Below are positions 7,268 through 15,870 of a stretch of DNA of 64,000 nt, in pieces (the stretch's first letter is position 1; each line of letters opens with the position of its first letter). Made by a program: the position numbers and the translations under genes. The stretch spans positions 1-64,000 of the forward strand of contig JBDHIK010000005.1 in assembly GCA_039587475.1 (NCBI GenBank), in the 5' to 3' direction. A model generated the notes under the pieces. That model saw only the letters and a list, made by a program, of their open reading frames with translations. It searched no databases and was not told the origin of the DNA. This stretch comes from N074bin45 sp039587475 (lineage in GTDB: Bacteria; Gemmatimonadota; Gemmatimonadetes; Gemmatimonadales; GWC2-71-9).

Positions 7268-7617
7268 TGGATGTTCCGTATCGCGTGGACAAACCCTGGG
7301 GCCACGAACTGGTCTGGGCCAGCACGTCGCATTACGTCGGCAAGATTCTCCACGTCAAGGCCGGGGAGGTGTTGAGCCTCCAGTATCACCATCAGAAGGA
7401 CGAGACCATGCATGTTCTGGCCGGCGAGCTGATCCTCCGGACCAGGGAGGGCGAGGATCTGGTCGAGCGCCCGTTTGGCCAAGGGGAGAGCGCCCACATT
7501 CCGCCGGGTCTCGTGCATCAGATCGAAGCCGTAGTCGATAGTGACGTCCTCGAAGTTTCCACCCCCCACCTCGACGATCTGGTCCGGCTCCAGGACCGCT
7601 ATGGAAGGGAGTCCTAG
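7267..7617 (+). CDS. Small cupin, mannose-6-phosphate isomerase type II-like
   Basis: The 116-residue single-domain cupin begins with KPWGHELVW, the motif shared by the cupin part of bifunctional mannose-6-phosphate isomerase/GDP-mannose pyrophosphorylase and related sugar isomerases. Metal-binding residues are visible in SLQYHHQKDETMHVLAGE (His, His, Glu, His) and in PPGLVHQIEA (His). Translation is coupled to the ferredoxin by TGATG, and the GTG of a sugar nucleotidyltransferase follows with no gap. The pairing supports a role in sugar-phosphate or sugar-nucleotide metabolism, though substrate is not shown. Confidence 0.75.
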   Translation: MDVPYRVDKPWGHELVWASTSHYVGKILHVKAGEVLSLQYHHQKDETMHVLAGELILRTREGEDLVERPFGQGESAHIPPGLVHQIEAVVDSDVLEVSTPHLDDLVRLQDRYGRES

Positions 7618-8595
7618 GTGCAAGTCATCATCCCGCTCGCCGGCAAGGGAACCCGGCTCCGCCCGCACACCCATCTCGTGCCCAAGCCGATGCTCAAGGT
7701 CGCCGGCCGGCCCGTCATGGATTGGGTCATGGACCGGTTGGACGGGCTCGACATCGAGGAGTTGATCTTCATCACCGGGCACCTCAAGGAGACGGTGGAG
7801 GAGTATGCCTCCGGCAAGTACGGACTGCCGGCGCGCTACGTGGAACAGACGGTCCAGGACGGCACCGCCGGCGCCGTCAACCTGGCGCGTCCCTATGTCA
7901 ACGGTCCCGTGCTCATCATCTTCGTCGACACCGTCTTCGAAGCGGATCTCACGCTGATCAACCGGACGGATGCGGACGGGATCATCTGGGCCAAGGAAGT
8001 CGAGGACTACCAGCGATTTGGCGTCGTGGTGACGGACGAAGACGGCTACATGACCCGGATCGTCGAAAAGCCGTCGGAGCCCATCTCCAAGCTCGCCAAC
8101 ATCGGGTTGTACTACATCAAGGACGTCGAAACGCTCTGGGCCGGCATCGACCACACGCTGGGGCGCCCGGCGTTCAAAGGCGAATACTTCCTGACCGACG
8201 CGTTCCAGTACATGATCGACCAGGGCCGGCGCATTCAGACGGCGGAGGTCGGCGGCTGGTACGATTGCGGCAAGCTGGAAACGCTTCTGGAAACCAACGC
8301 GACCCTCCTGGCCGCCGGTGCCGCGCAGCGTCGCGATTTCCCCGGGGTCACCATTCACGACCCCGTCTATATCGAGGACGGCGTCACCATCGAGCAAAGC
8401 GAGGTCGGCCCCGGGGTGTCCATTGAAGCGGGGACGACGGTGGCCCACAGCACGGTACGGAATTCCATCATCGGACGTGACAGCCGGGTGCTCGACGCAA
8501 CCCTCGTCGATTCCATGGTAGGGAATCGAGTCTCGGTGACAGGCATCAGCGGCACGGTCAGCCTGGGGGACGACGCGCAGGTCACCGGCAACTAG
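7618..8595 (+). CDS. Sugar-1-phosphate nucleotidyltransferase with a left-handed beta-helix tail
   Basis: The 325-residue protein starts with the nucleotide-binding signature AGKGTRLRPHT followed by VPKPMLKVAG, as in RmlA/GlmU-type enzymes that join a sugar phosphate to an NTP. A DTVFEAD stretch holds the metal-binding Asp, and VEKPSEP and GWYDCGKLETLLE match the sugar pocket. From about residue 245 hexapeptide repeats (IEDGVTIEQS, IGRDSRV) form a C-terminal beta-helix. It starts with GTG directly behind the cupin stop. It probably supplies a nucleotide sugar for envelope polysaccharide; the exact sugar and nucleotide are unresolved. Confidence 0.88.
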   Translation: MQVIIPLAGKGTRLRPHTHLVPKPMLKVAGRPVMDWVMDRLDGLDIEELIFITGHLKETVEEYASGKYGLPARYVEQTVQDGTAGAVNLARPYVNGPVLIIFVDTVFEADLTLINRTDADGIIWAKEVEDYQRFGVVVTDEDGYMTRIVEKPSEPISKLANIGLYYIKDVETLWAGIDHTLGRPAFKGEYFLTDAFQYMIDQGRRIQTAEVGGWYDCGKLETLLETNATLLAAGAAQRRDFPGVTIHDPVYIEDGVTIEQSEVGPGVSIEAGTTVAHSTVRNSIIGRDSRVLDATLVDSMVGNRVSVTGISGTVSLGDDAQVTGN

Positions 8596-8634
8596 CCTGA
8601 TGGCACCTCCTGCGGGGTGCCGGTGGAGGCCAGG

Positions 8635-9870
8635 ATGAAGCACAGCGAGCTGATTTTCGACTGGAACGACCAGGACGGAGCGTTCGACTACCGCACTGCC
8701 CAGGTGGTCCTCAACGATGAGACGCTCCGCGACGGTCTCCAGAGTCCGTCCGTGGTCGACCCACCGATGGACGCCAAGATCCGGTTGCTCCACCTCATGG
8801 CCGACGTCGGGGTGCGGGCTGCCGACATCGGCCTCCCGGGTGCCGGGCCCAGGGTCGTCGAGCAGGTGCGGATGCTGGCGCGGGAAATCGTCGACGCGGA
8901 CCTCCCCATCGATCCCAATTGCGCCGCCCGTACGGTCATTGCCGATATCGAGCCGATCGTCGATGTCGCCCAGGAGGTCGGGCGGCCCATCGAGGCCGCC
9001 ACCTTCATCGGATCCTCAGCCATTCGACAGTTCACGGAAGGCTGGACCATGGAGAAGATGCTCACCGCTACCGAGGAGGCGGTGACTTTCGCCGTGGATC
9101 ACGACCTCCCCGTCATGTACGTCACCGAGGACACCACCCGGGCCCAACCCGATACCCTGCGCCGCCTGTACGGCACCGCCATCCGATGTGGCGCGCGCCG
9201 CGTGTGCCTGTCGGACACCACGGGGCATGCGACGCCGGCTGGGGTTCGGGCGCTGGTACGCTTCATCCGGGATGACGTCGTGGCCCCGAGCGGCGAAGAG
9301 GTGAAGATCGACTGGCACGGGCACCGCGACCGGGGCCTGGGGCTCGCCAACTGCCTTGCCGCCATCGAGGCCGGCGTCGATCGGGTCCACGCCACGGCTC
9401 TGGGGATCGGGGAACGAGTCGGGAACGCCGAGATGGACCTGCTCATCGTCAACCTGTACCTCCTGGGTGCCCTGGATCAGGATCTGAGCCGCCTGGTGGA
9501 GTATTGCCAGGTGGCCGCGGAGGTGACCGGCGTCGCCATTCCCGCGACCTATCCGGTCATCGGGTCGGATGCCTTCCGCACCGCCACCGGGGTCCATGCC
9601 GCCGCCATCATCAAGGCGCGCAAGAAGGGCGATACCTGGCTGGCGGACCGCGTCTATTCCAGTGTGCCTGCCGTCGTGTTCGGCCTGTCCCAGCGCATCG
9701 AGATCTCTCCGGTGTCGGGACTGTCCAACGTCAAGTGCTGGCTGGAGGAACACGGCTACGATCCGGACGACGACGCCATCTGTCAGGTGCTGTTCGAGGC
9801 CGCCAAGCGGACCGACCGGGTGCTCTCGGACGAAGAGTGCCACCGGCTCGTGGCCACGGTCTCCGCATGA
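8635..9870 (+). CDS. LeuA-like (HMGL family) acyl-CoA condensing enzyme or lyase
   Basis: The 411-residue TIM barrel belongs to the DRE/HMGL family, which includes 2-isopropylmalate, homocitrate and citramalate synthases and HMG-CoA lyase. The active-site DETLRDG takes the place of the usual D(T/E)TLRDG, and DWHGHRDRG supplies the metal-binding His pair. The regulatory C-terminal LeuA domain is missing. ATG 8635 has GGAGG five bases upstream and is preferred over GTG 8617. The stop overlaps the next start (ATGA). No leu or lys genes are adjacent, so the substrate cannot be named. Confidence 0.75.
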   Translation: MKHSELIFDWNDQDGAFDYRTAQVVLNDETLRDGLQSPSVVDPPMDAKIRLLHLMADVGVRAADIGLPGAGPRVVEQVRMLAREIVDADLPIDPNCAARTVIADIEPIVDVAQEVGRPIEAATFIGSSAIRQFTEGWTMEKMLTATEEAVTFAVDHDLPVMYVTEDTTRAQPDTLRRLYGTAIRCGARRVCLSDTTGHATPAGVRALVRFIRDDVVAPSGEEVKIDWHGHRDRGLGLANCLAAIEAGVDRVHATALGIGERVGNAEMDLLIVNLYLLGALDQDLSRLVEYCQVAAEVTGVAIPATYPVIGSDAFRTATGVHAAAIIKARKKGDTWLADRVYSSVPAVVFGLSQRIEISPVSGLSNVKCWLEEHGYDPDDDAICQVLFEAAKRTDRVLSDEECHRLVATVSA

Positions 9871-11519
9871 CCTCCGTGCGGTCCGACGGGCCTCCGGTAT
9901 CTCCGGCCGTCACCGACGAGCTGTGCCAGTCGTATCTCGACCTCAAGTGGCACTTCGACCCCGCTGCCGGTTCTGAAGCCGGGGTGCCGGATCAGGACGG
10001 CCGCCTCGGCAGCTTCGACGTGGAATCGGTCAGGGAACACCTGGCGGCATTCCAGTCCCTGGCGATGGCGGTCGAGGACCTGGCCGTCGAGGATCTGCAG
10101 GACGAGATCGACCGCACCGCGCTGCTCGACGAGATCAGGGTCACCCGGTTCCGTTTCGAGTCCGAGCGGCCCCACACCCGGAATCCGGCCTTCTGGCTGG
10201 GGCACGTCTTCGATGCGCTGTACCATCTGCTCATCCGCACGGACCACGACCCGGCACATAGGGCTGCCGCCGCGCTGAGCAGGCTCGAAGCGCTGCCGGA
10301 CTTCTTGGCCATGGCGGAGGCGACCCTGGAAGAGCCGCCGTCGGTCTTCCTGGACGCGGCGGTGGCCATGCTGCCCGGAGGCGAAGATCTCATCGCCCGA
10401 ACCGCTGGAACGCTCGGTGGGGAAGTGCCGGAGCAGGCCGAGGCGCTACGCCTTGCCGCCGCCGGGGCCACCAGCGCCCTCACCGTCTTCGGCGACGCGT
10501 TGCGCACAGATCTGGCAATCCACCCCGATGAAATGGCCTTCGCCGTCGGCGAGGACCAATTCGAGCACCGCCTCCATCTGGAACACGCCCTCAGGCAGAC
10601 GGCCCCGGAACTGTGGCGCTACGGGCTTCGGCTGGAGGAGGAGGTCACGGCCCGGCTCACCGAGTTGGCGGGAGACATGGCCCCGGGGACCCATTGGCGG
10701 GACCTGATCGAGAACCTCAGGGACGATACGCTGCCAGGCGGCGAGCTCCTCGAGGCCTACCGGGAGGAACTGACACGGGCGCGTCGGCTCACGGCCGAGT
10801 GCGACCTGGCCACCATTCCCGATGGCCCGCTCTCGGTGGTCGCCACGCCCGAGTTCATGCGGCCGCTCATTCCCATCGCGGCCTATCAGCCCCCGGGACC
10901 CCTCATGAGCAACAGGACCGGGTATTTCTACGTTTCGGTTCCCGATAGTGGGGAGCCCGACGAGGTCCAGGCCCAGTTGCGGGACCACTGCCGCCACGAG
11001 CTGCCGACGATCGCGGTCCACGAGGCCTATCCGGGACATCACCTCCAGATCCTGACGGCGCACCGCCAGCGGTCTCTGGTGAGGCGGTTCGTGTGGTCAC
11101 CGGTCACGGTAGAAGGGTGGGCCCTCTACTGCGAAGAGCTGATGTCGGAGCAGGGGTTCTATCGGACGCCTGAGGCCAGCCTCTTCCAGCTGGCCATGCT
11201 GCTGTGGCGTGCCGTTCGAATCGTGCTCGACGTCGGCCTGCACACCCGTGGCATGACGCCTGGCGCCGCCGTGGACTACCTGCTGGAGCGGCTGCCGATG
11301 AACCGCTCGGCGGCCGAGGCGGAGGTGAGGCGTTACTGCGCCATGCCGACCTACCAGTTGTGTTATGCCGTCGGCCGTCGGGACATCCTGGCTCTGCGGG
11401 AGGCCTGTCGCGAGCGGGACGGCGAGGCGTTCCGGCTTCGCACATTCCACGACGACCTGATGAGCTACGGCGGCCTGCCGGTCTCCCTGGCGCGCTGGGG
11501 CATGGGTCTGAACCCGTAG
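9867..11519 (+). CDS. DUF885 family protein, probable zinc metallopeptidase
   Basis: The 550-residue protein has the DUF885 signature HEAYPGHHLQ at about 385-394, a variant zinc-binding helix with His385, Glu386, His391 and His392, and a downstream EGWALYCEELM that contributes the third ligand. Members are peptidase-like helical proteins related to the M32/M3 fold. There is no signal peptide, so it is probably cytoplasmic. It is translationally coupled to the LeuA-like gene by ATGA. Substrate unknown. Confidence 0.85.
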   Translation: MTSVRSDGPPVSPAVTDELCQSYLDLKWHFDPAAGSEAGVPDQDGRLGSFDVESVREHLAAFQSLAMAVEDLAVEDLQDEIDRTALLDEIRVTRFRFESERPHTRNPAFWLGHVFDALYHLLIRTDHDPAHRAAAALSRLEALPDFLAMAEATLEEPPSVFLDAAVAMLPGGEDLIARTAGTLGGEVPEQAEALRLAAAGATSALTVFGDALRTDLAIHPDEMAFAVGEDQFEHRLHLEHALRQTAPELWRYGLRLEEEVTARLTELAGDMAPGTHWRDLIENLRDDTLPGGELLEAYREELTRARRLTAECDLATIPDGPLSVVATPEFMRPLIPIAAYQPPGPLMSNRTGYFYVSVPDSGEPDEVQAQLRDHCRHELPTIAVHEAYPGHHLQILTAHRQRSLVRRFVWSPVTVEGWALYCEELMSEQGFYRTPEASLFQLAMLLWRAVRIVLDVGLHTRGMTPGAAVDYLLERLPMNRSAAEAEVRRYCAMPTYQLCYAVGRRDILALREACRERDGEAFRLRTFHDDLMSYGGLPVSLARWGMGLNP

Positions 11520-11569
11520 TTGGTACGGCTGCTTGCCGACCGTCTTTCCGGCCCGTAGCTTGGTGGCAC

Positions 11570-12436
11570 ATGCCCAACAGATCACCGCATTTCAGCCCTG
11601 ACGACTCCTGGTCTTCCGGTGCGACGGACACCCAGGAGGTCGTGCTGGAAGAGCCCCAGGCCGTCGAGCCGCCGCCCGGCTTTCGCGGCAAGAACGTCGT
11701 CGTTACCGGCGGCGCCACCGGACTGGGCCTGGCCGTCTCCCTGGAGTTCGCGCGTCGCGGCTGTGGGGTAGCCTTCTGTTTCCTCGATCTTCCCGAGCGC
11801 GATGTGGCGGAACAGGCCCTTCTGGCGGAGACGGCGCTGGCGGCGATGGGAGTGCCGGTCTACGCCGTCCGTTGCGACATACGTGACAGTGGCCAGGTCA
11901 ACTCTTTCGTCACCAGAGCTCACGAGCGCCTGGGCGGTATCCATTATCTGGTGAACAACGCAGGCATCGCGCATGACGGCGCCCTGTGGCGTATGAGTGA
12001 CGACAATTGGCGTCGGGTCCTCGATACCAACGTCACCGGGGCGTTCAATTGCATTCGTGCCGTGGCCCCGATATTCAGGGCACAGCGCTACGGGAAGATC
12101 GTCAACGTCAGCGCCCACCAGGCTGCCCGACCGGGCTTCGGGGTGGCCAATTACGCCTCCAGCAAGGCAGCGCTCCTGGGCCTCACCAAGTCCTCCGCGG
12201 TCGAATTGGGCCCCACCAATGTCAACGTCAACGCGGTCGCACCTGGGTTCGTACGAACCGAACGCCTGGCCCTCCTTCCGGGCGAAGTGGTGGAACGGGC
12301 CCGGAGGAGCTCCGTACTGGGCCGAGTGGCAGAGCCCGAGGACATCGCTAGGGTGGTGGCGTTTCTCTGCTCCGACGAGGCGCGCCACGTCACCGGTCAG
12401 ACCATCGTGGTCGACGGCGGCATGTCGCTGGAATAG
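11570..12436 (+). CDS. Short-chain dehydrogenase/reductase, FabG-like
   Basis: The 288-residue product has a roughly 40-residue polar leader and then a classical SDR core: TGGATGLG for nucleotide binding (46-53), NNAG, the catalytic Ser-Tyr-Lys in NVSAHQAARPGFGVANYASSK, and the C-terminal TGQTIVVDGGM. It most resembles 3-oxoacyl-ACP or acetoacetyl-CoA reductases. An in-frame extension exists upstream inside the DUF885 gene, but the ATG at 11570 is the first that avoids it. The leader is longer than usual for FabG; the substrate is not resolved. Confidence 0.85.
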   Translation: MPNRSPHFSPDDSWSSGATDTQEVVLEEPQAVEPPPGFRGKNVVVTGGATGLGLAVSLEFARRGCGVAFCFLDLPERDVAEQALLAETALAAMGVPVYAVRCDIRDSGQVNSFVTRAHERLGGIHYLVNNAGIAHDGALWRMSDDNWRRVLDTNVTGAFNCIRAVAPIFRAQRYGKIVNVSAHQAARPGFGVANYASSKAALLGLTKSSAVELGPTNVNVNAVAPGFVRTERLALLPGEVVERARRSSVLGRVAEPEDIARVVAFLCSDEARHVTGQTIVVDGGMSLE

Positions 12437-12538
12437 CGGTCGGATCCCGCGCGCCACTCCCTTCAGGTTTGAATCCGCCCCGGCGGCCATTAGTTTTCCG
12501 GCGAGAATTCGGGGACGGGCCACACCCGCGGCAGTCTC

Positions 12539-12567
12539 TGTAACATCTTGTCACTAAAGTACTTACC
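12539..12567. promoter_or_regulatory. Operator-like site, left half identical to the dyad upstream of htpX
   Basis: This site reads TGTAAC-N3-TTGT, then a weaker right half TAAA-N3-CTTACC. The left half is identical in sequence and spacing to the dyad at 28188-28216, and the two 30-base stretches match at 20 of 30 positions without gaps. It is about 25 bp upstream of the GTG of the lipoprotein at 12593 and is notably A+T rich. It may bind the same regulator as the htpX site. No clear -35/-10 pair was found here. Confidence 0.4.
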
Positions 12568-12592
12568 AAAGGCCATCTAGCCGGGAGTGATC

Positions 12593-13249
12593 GTGCGGAC
12601 TTTGTTGCTGGGCGGTCTTTTCGTTGTCGCGCTCGGGTGCGGCGGCGGCAGTCAGTACGACGCGCCGGAAGCGCCTGCGCCGGAGGAGTTGGATGCCATC
12701 ACCAACCTGCCGCTCCGGTCGGAGGTCTTCGCCGGCCAGGATCTGGTGGTCCTGCCGATCACGCTGGTGGTGCCCGACTCCACTCTGGTGAACGGCGAGC
12801 TGTTCCAGCACCGAGACATCCTGTTGCGCATGGCGGACTCGGTCATCCAGTCCATGCTGGAATCGCGCGCCCCCGACGTCGCCTGGAAGTTTCCACCAGA
12901 GCTTCGACGCACGGCTTCCCGTTCGCCGGGGATGGTGCCCGATCCGGACCGCATGGGACAGTCGGTGATGCGCACGCCGTCCCTCGAGACCGTGCCTGAC
13001 CCGTTCCGCTCCAATCTGCGTACCCTCGTCGGGGTGACGGGGGGCCGCCTGGCGTTCGTGCCATCGGCGCTGGTCTTCAGCCAACCCGAGCCCGGCACGG
13101 TGACGGCGCGCCTCATGCTGGTGATGGCGGATGCCAGGACCGGCCGGGTGGTGTGGCGTTCGCTGGCGCGGGGTGACGGTGGCAGCTTGCCCAGGGCGCT
13201 TGGGGCGGCCATGGAGGCCATCCTCCCGATCCAGACCTTCAATCCGTGA
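12593..13249 (+). CDS. Envelope lipoprotein of unknown function
   Basis: The roughly 218-residue product has a short signal sequence and a lipobox-like ALGC followed by GGG, so it is likely lipid-anchored. The mature part contains DLVVLPITLVVPDSTLVN, LAFVPSALVF and RLMLVMADARTGRVVWRS, the last resembling the conserved end of envelope proteins with a TolB- or CsgG-like fold. GGGAG lies five bases before GTG 12593; GTG 12587 is the alternative. The stop overlaps the GTG of the isocitrate dehydrogenase gene (GTGA). An operator-like site lies just upstream. Confidence 0.65.
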   Translation: MRTLLLGGLFVVALGCGGGSQYDAPEAPAPEELDAITNLPLRSEVFAGQDLVVLPITLVVPDSTLVNGELFQHRDILLRMADSVIQSMLESRAPDVAWKFPPELRRTASRSPGMVPDPDRMGQSVMRTPSLETVPDPFRSNLRTLVGVTGGRLAFVPSALVFSQPEPGTVTARLMLVMADARTGRVVWRSLARGDGGSLPRALGAAMEAILPIQTFNP

Positions 13250-14262
13250 CCTACGATATCACCCTGATCGCCGGGGACGGCATCGGACCCGAAATCACCC
13301 GGGCCGCGTGCCGGGTGCTCGAGGCCACCGGACTCGATCTGCGGTGGGACGAACAACTGGCCGGCGTGACCGCCATCGAGGCCACCGGCACGCCCCTTCC
13401 CGATGCCACGCTGGAGAGCATCCGCCGGCACCGCGTGGCGCTCAAGGGGCCCCTCACGACGCCGGTGGGCACCGGATTCCGCTCGGTCAACGTGGCGCTG
13501 CGCAAGGAATTCAACCTCTACGCCAACGTGCGGCCTACCAAGACGATGCTGCCCGGCGGTCGCTTCGAGGGGGTGGACCTCGTCCTGGTTCGTGAGAATC
13601 TCGAAGGACTGTACATCGGCGTCGAGCACTTCGTCGGGGTCGGCGGCGACCCTCGAGCGGTTGCGGAGTCGATGGCGATCGTGACTCGTGAAGGGTGTGA
13701 GCGCATCATTCGTTTTGCGTTCGAGTACGCCGTGGCCCAGGGACGTCGCAAAGTCAGCATCATTCACAAGGCCAACATTCTCAAGATGGTCAGCGGACTG
13801 TTTCTCGAGGTGGGAAGGGATGTCGCCCGGGACTTCGAGGGTCAGGTGGACTGGAACGACCTGATCATCGACAACACCGCCATGCAGATGGTGCTGCGTC
13901 CAGAACAGTTCGATGTCATCGTGACCACGAACATGTTCGGCGACATCCTGTCAGACCTGGCCTCGGGGTTGGTGGGTGGGCTTGGCCTGGCGCCCGGCGC
14001 CAACATCGGGACCGATGCCGGCCTGTTCGAGGCGGTCCATGGCAGTGCCCCCGATATCGCCGGCCAGGGCGTGGCGAATCCGGCGGCCCTGATGCTGGCC
14101 GGCGCCATGTTGTTCGACCATCTCGGTGAACACGACCACGCCACACGGGTCCGGAAGGCCATCGAAGACACGATCGTGGAAGACGACGTCCGGACTCGAG
14201 ACCTCGGCGGCCGAGCCTCGACCGCGGAATTCGGTGATGCTGTCGCACGACGGCTTTCTTGA
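13246..14262 (+). CDS. NAD-type isocitrate/isopropylmalate dehydrogenase family, probable isocitrate dehydrogenase
   Basis: The 338-residue beta-decarboxylating dehydrogenase has GDGIGPEI at the N terminus, the substrate-binding RSVNVALRKEFNLYANVRP with the Ser-x-Asn pair of isocitrate enzymes, REN followed by LEGLYIGVEH, the catalytic HKANILK region with Lys, and metal-binding DILSDLASG. The cofactor loop HGSAPDIAGQ carries the Asp-Ile pair typical of NAD rather than NADP use. It resembles the short homo-oligomeric or mitochondrial IDH3-like type. The GTG start overlaps the lipoprotein stop. 3-isopropylmalate or homoisocitrate as substrate cannot be fully excluded. Confidence 0.85.
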   Translation: MTYDITLIAGDGIGPEITRAACRVLEATGLDLRWDEQLAGVTAIEATGTPLPDATLESIRRHRVALKGPLTTPVGTGFRSVNVALRKEFNLYANVRPTKTMLPGGRFEGVDLVLVRENLEGLYIGVEHFVGVGGDPRAVAESMAIVTREGCERIIRFAFEYAVAQGRRKVSIIHKANILKMVSGLFLEVGRDVARDFEGQVDWNDLIIDNTAMQMVLRPEQFDVIVTTNMFGDILSDLASGLVGGLGLAPGANIGTDAGLFEAVHGSAPDIAGQGVANPAALMLAGAMLFDHLGEHDHATRVRKAIEDTIVEDDVRTRDLGGRASTAEFGDAVARRLS

Positions 14263-14530
14263 AGTCCCCTGCGCCCGATGTGGTCGCAAGGGAGCCAAGA
14301 TCCAGTGGGGCGAACTGTGTCCCGTGTGCCGCGAGGAACGGCAGCGGAAGGCCAGCCGGATCGGCCGGCTGGTCGCGATACCCTCAACCATGGCGGTGGG
14401 ACTGTGGGTCCTGTTGAGCGTTCCGGCCGACGTCCCCCTGGCCCGGGTGTATGGCATGGTCGCGGTGGTTGCGACCTACGTGCTGGTGCGCCGTATCGTG
14501 TCCCGGGTGGCGCAGGACTTCGTCAAATGA
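14237..14530 (+). CDS. Small zinc-ribbon membrane protein
   Basis: The 97-residue protein opens with a zinc ribbon (CARCGRKG and then LCPVCREE), followed by a basic linker and two membrane segments. It overlaps the end of the isocitrate dehydrogenase gene by 26 bases in another frame, and its stop is coupled to the next gene by ATGA. The CxxC pairs and clean coupling argue that it is real. Function unknown. Confidence 0.65.
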   Translation: MLSHDGFLEVPCARCGRKGAKIQWGELCPVCREERQRKASRIGRLVAIPSTMAVGLWVLLSVPADVPLARVYGMVAVVATYVLVRRIVSRVAQDFVK

Positions 14531-15870
14531 AGAGTGCCGCCTCGTTCGGTATCCTCATGGCCGCCACCACGATCGGCGCGGTCGGGGCCGGCGCGCAGGA
14601 CACGCGACTCACGATACTCCAGGACGGGCGGGTGCTGGTCAGCCGCACCGTGGTCGTGGCAGTGCCGCGTGGCACGTCCACTCACCAACTGTCGTTGGGC
14701 ACCCTGGATCCCGGGAGCCTCGTGTCGTTGGACCCGGAGGTCGCCATCCGCCACGTGGAGTTCGTGGACGGGACCGACACGCCGGCGATCATGGCCCGGG
14801 GCATCGGTCGGTCCTTTCTGGTGCGCACCCGGGACGACTCGGTGTCCCTCACGCTGCTGGGGATCGAGCCGATGCGGTGGCGCTGGCCCGACGGGACCGT
14901 CAGTTATGGCCTCCCGGACGGAAGGCTGGGGTTCCCGCCGGATCTGGTGCCGGCCACGCCGGCGCTGACCCTGACGATCGACGCGCGCCGTGACCGGGAG
15001 GGCCTCGCACTCGCCTATCTGCGCGAGGGGGCCACGTGGGATGCCAGCTACAGCGTGCTGCTGGCGGAGGACGGCGCCGTCATGCAGGGCCTGGCCACGA
15101 TCACCTCGACCCGGTTGGCCGCCGAGGACGCCGACGTAGCGTTGCTGGCGGGGTCGGTGTCGCGAGCAGGCGGGCCGGGCGTGCCCGTCGCCCGGGTCAT
15201 GAGGGAGGCGCAGGGTCGTGCCGAGCCGACTGCTCGACCCGTCGGCGATGTCCAGGTCTATCCCTTGTCCGAGGCGGTCACCCTGGCTCCCGGTCAGAGC
15301 AGCACCGTGGCCTTGGTGGCCCCGACGGCTGCCGCCTCCCGGCGCCGTTACGTCGCACTCGGGTCTCTGCCCTGGAGCGGATCGCTGGGCGGCGCCGGCG
15401 GCCAGACGGATCTGGCGGTTCGGGTCGGCTACCTGGTGGCTCGCCCACAGGGGAGTGTGCTGGGGGACCAGCCACTCCCCGGTGGTGTGGTGCGGTTGTA
15501 TCGCCGGGACGAGGATGAGCGCCTCCGACTGATCGGAGAGTCGCGTATCCCACATTCCCCGGCTGGGCAGGACCTCGAACTGGACGCCGGTCTGGCGTTC
15601 GATCTGACCGGCAAGCGCTGGATGACCAACTTCCAGCAGATGCGGGAGGACAACCGCCGGGTCGAAGACGCCACCTTCACCGTGACCCTGACCAACGGCG
15701 GAACTCGGGACGTCACCGTCGAGGTGGTCGAGCGGCGCCGCGGCGAATGGTCGGTGCTCGAGAGCTCCCTCCCCTGGGAGCAGGTCTCCGCTACCGAAAT
15801 CCGCATTCCGGTAGCCGTCCCTGCGGGGAGTGACGTCAGTTTCACGTATCGTCTCAAGGTGTATCCGTGA
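14527..15870 (+). CDS. DUF4139 domain secreted protein
   Basis: The 447-residue protein has a signal peptide (MKSAASFGILMAATTIGAVG, cleaved near GAQD). The C-terminal half matches DUF4139, a beta-rich domain of unknown function found in bacterial envelope proteins: PGGVVRLYRRDED, LIGESRIPH, and a closing PVAVPAGSDVSFTYRLKVYP. The N-terminal half is also beta-rich. It is coupled to neighbours on both sides (ATGA and GTGA), placing it in one operon with the zinc-ribbon protein and the phosphoesterase. Periplasmic location is likely. Confidence 0.75.
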   Translation: MKSAASFGILMAATTIGAVGAGAQDTRLTILQDGRVLVSRTVVVAVPRGTSTHQLSLGTLDPGSLVSLDPEVAIRHVEFVDGTDTPAIMARGIGRSFLVRTRDDSVSLTLLGIEPMRWRWPDGTVSYGLPDGRLGFPPDLVPATPALTLTIDARRDREGLALAYLREGATWDASYSVLLAEDGAVMQGLATITSTRLAAEDADVALLAGSVSRAGGPGVPVARVMREAQGRAEPTARPVGDVQVYPLSEAVTLAPGQSSTVALVAPTAAASRRRYVALGSLPWSGSLGGAGGQTDLAVRVGYLVARPQGSVLGDQPLPGGVVRLYRRDEDERLRLIGESRIPHSPAGQDLELDAGLAFDLTGKRWMTNFQQMREDNRRVEDATFTVTLTNGGTRDVTVEVVERRRGEWSVLESSLPWEQVSATEIRIPVAVPAGSDVSFTYRLKVYP

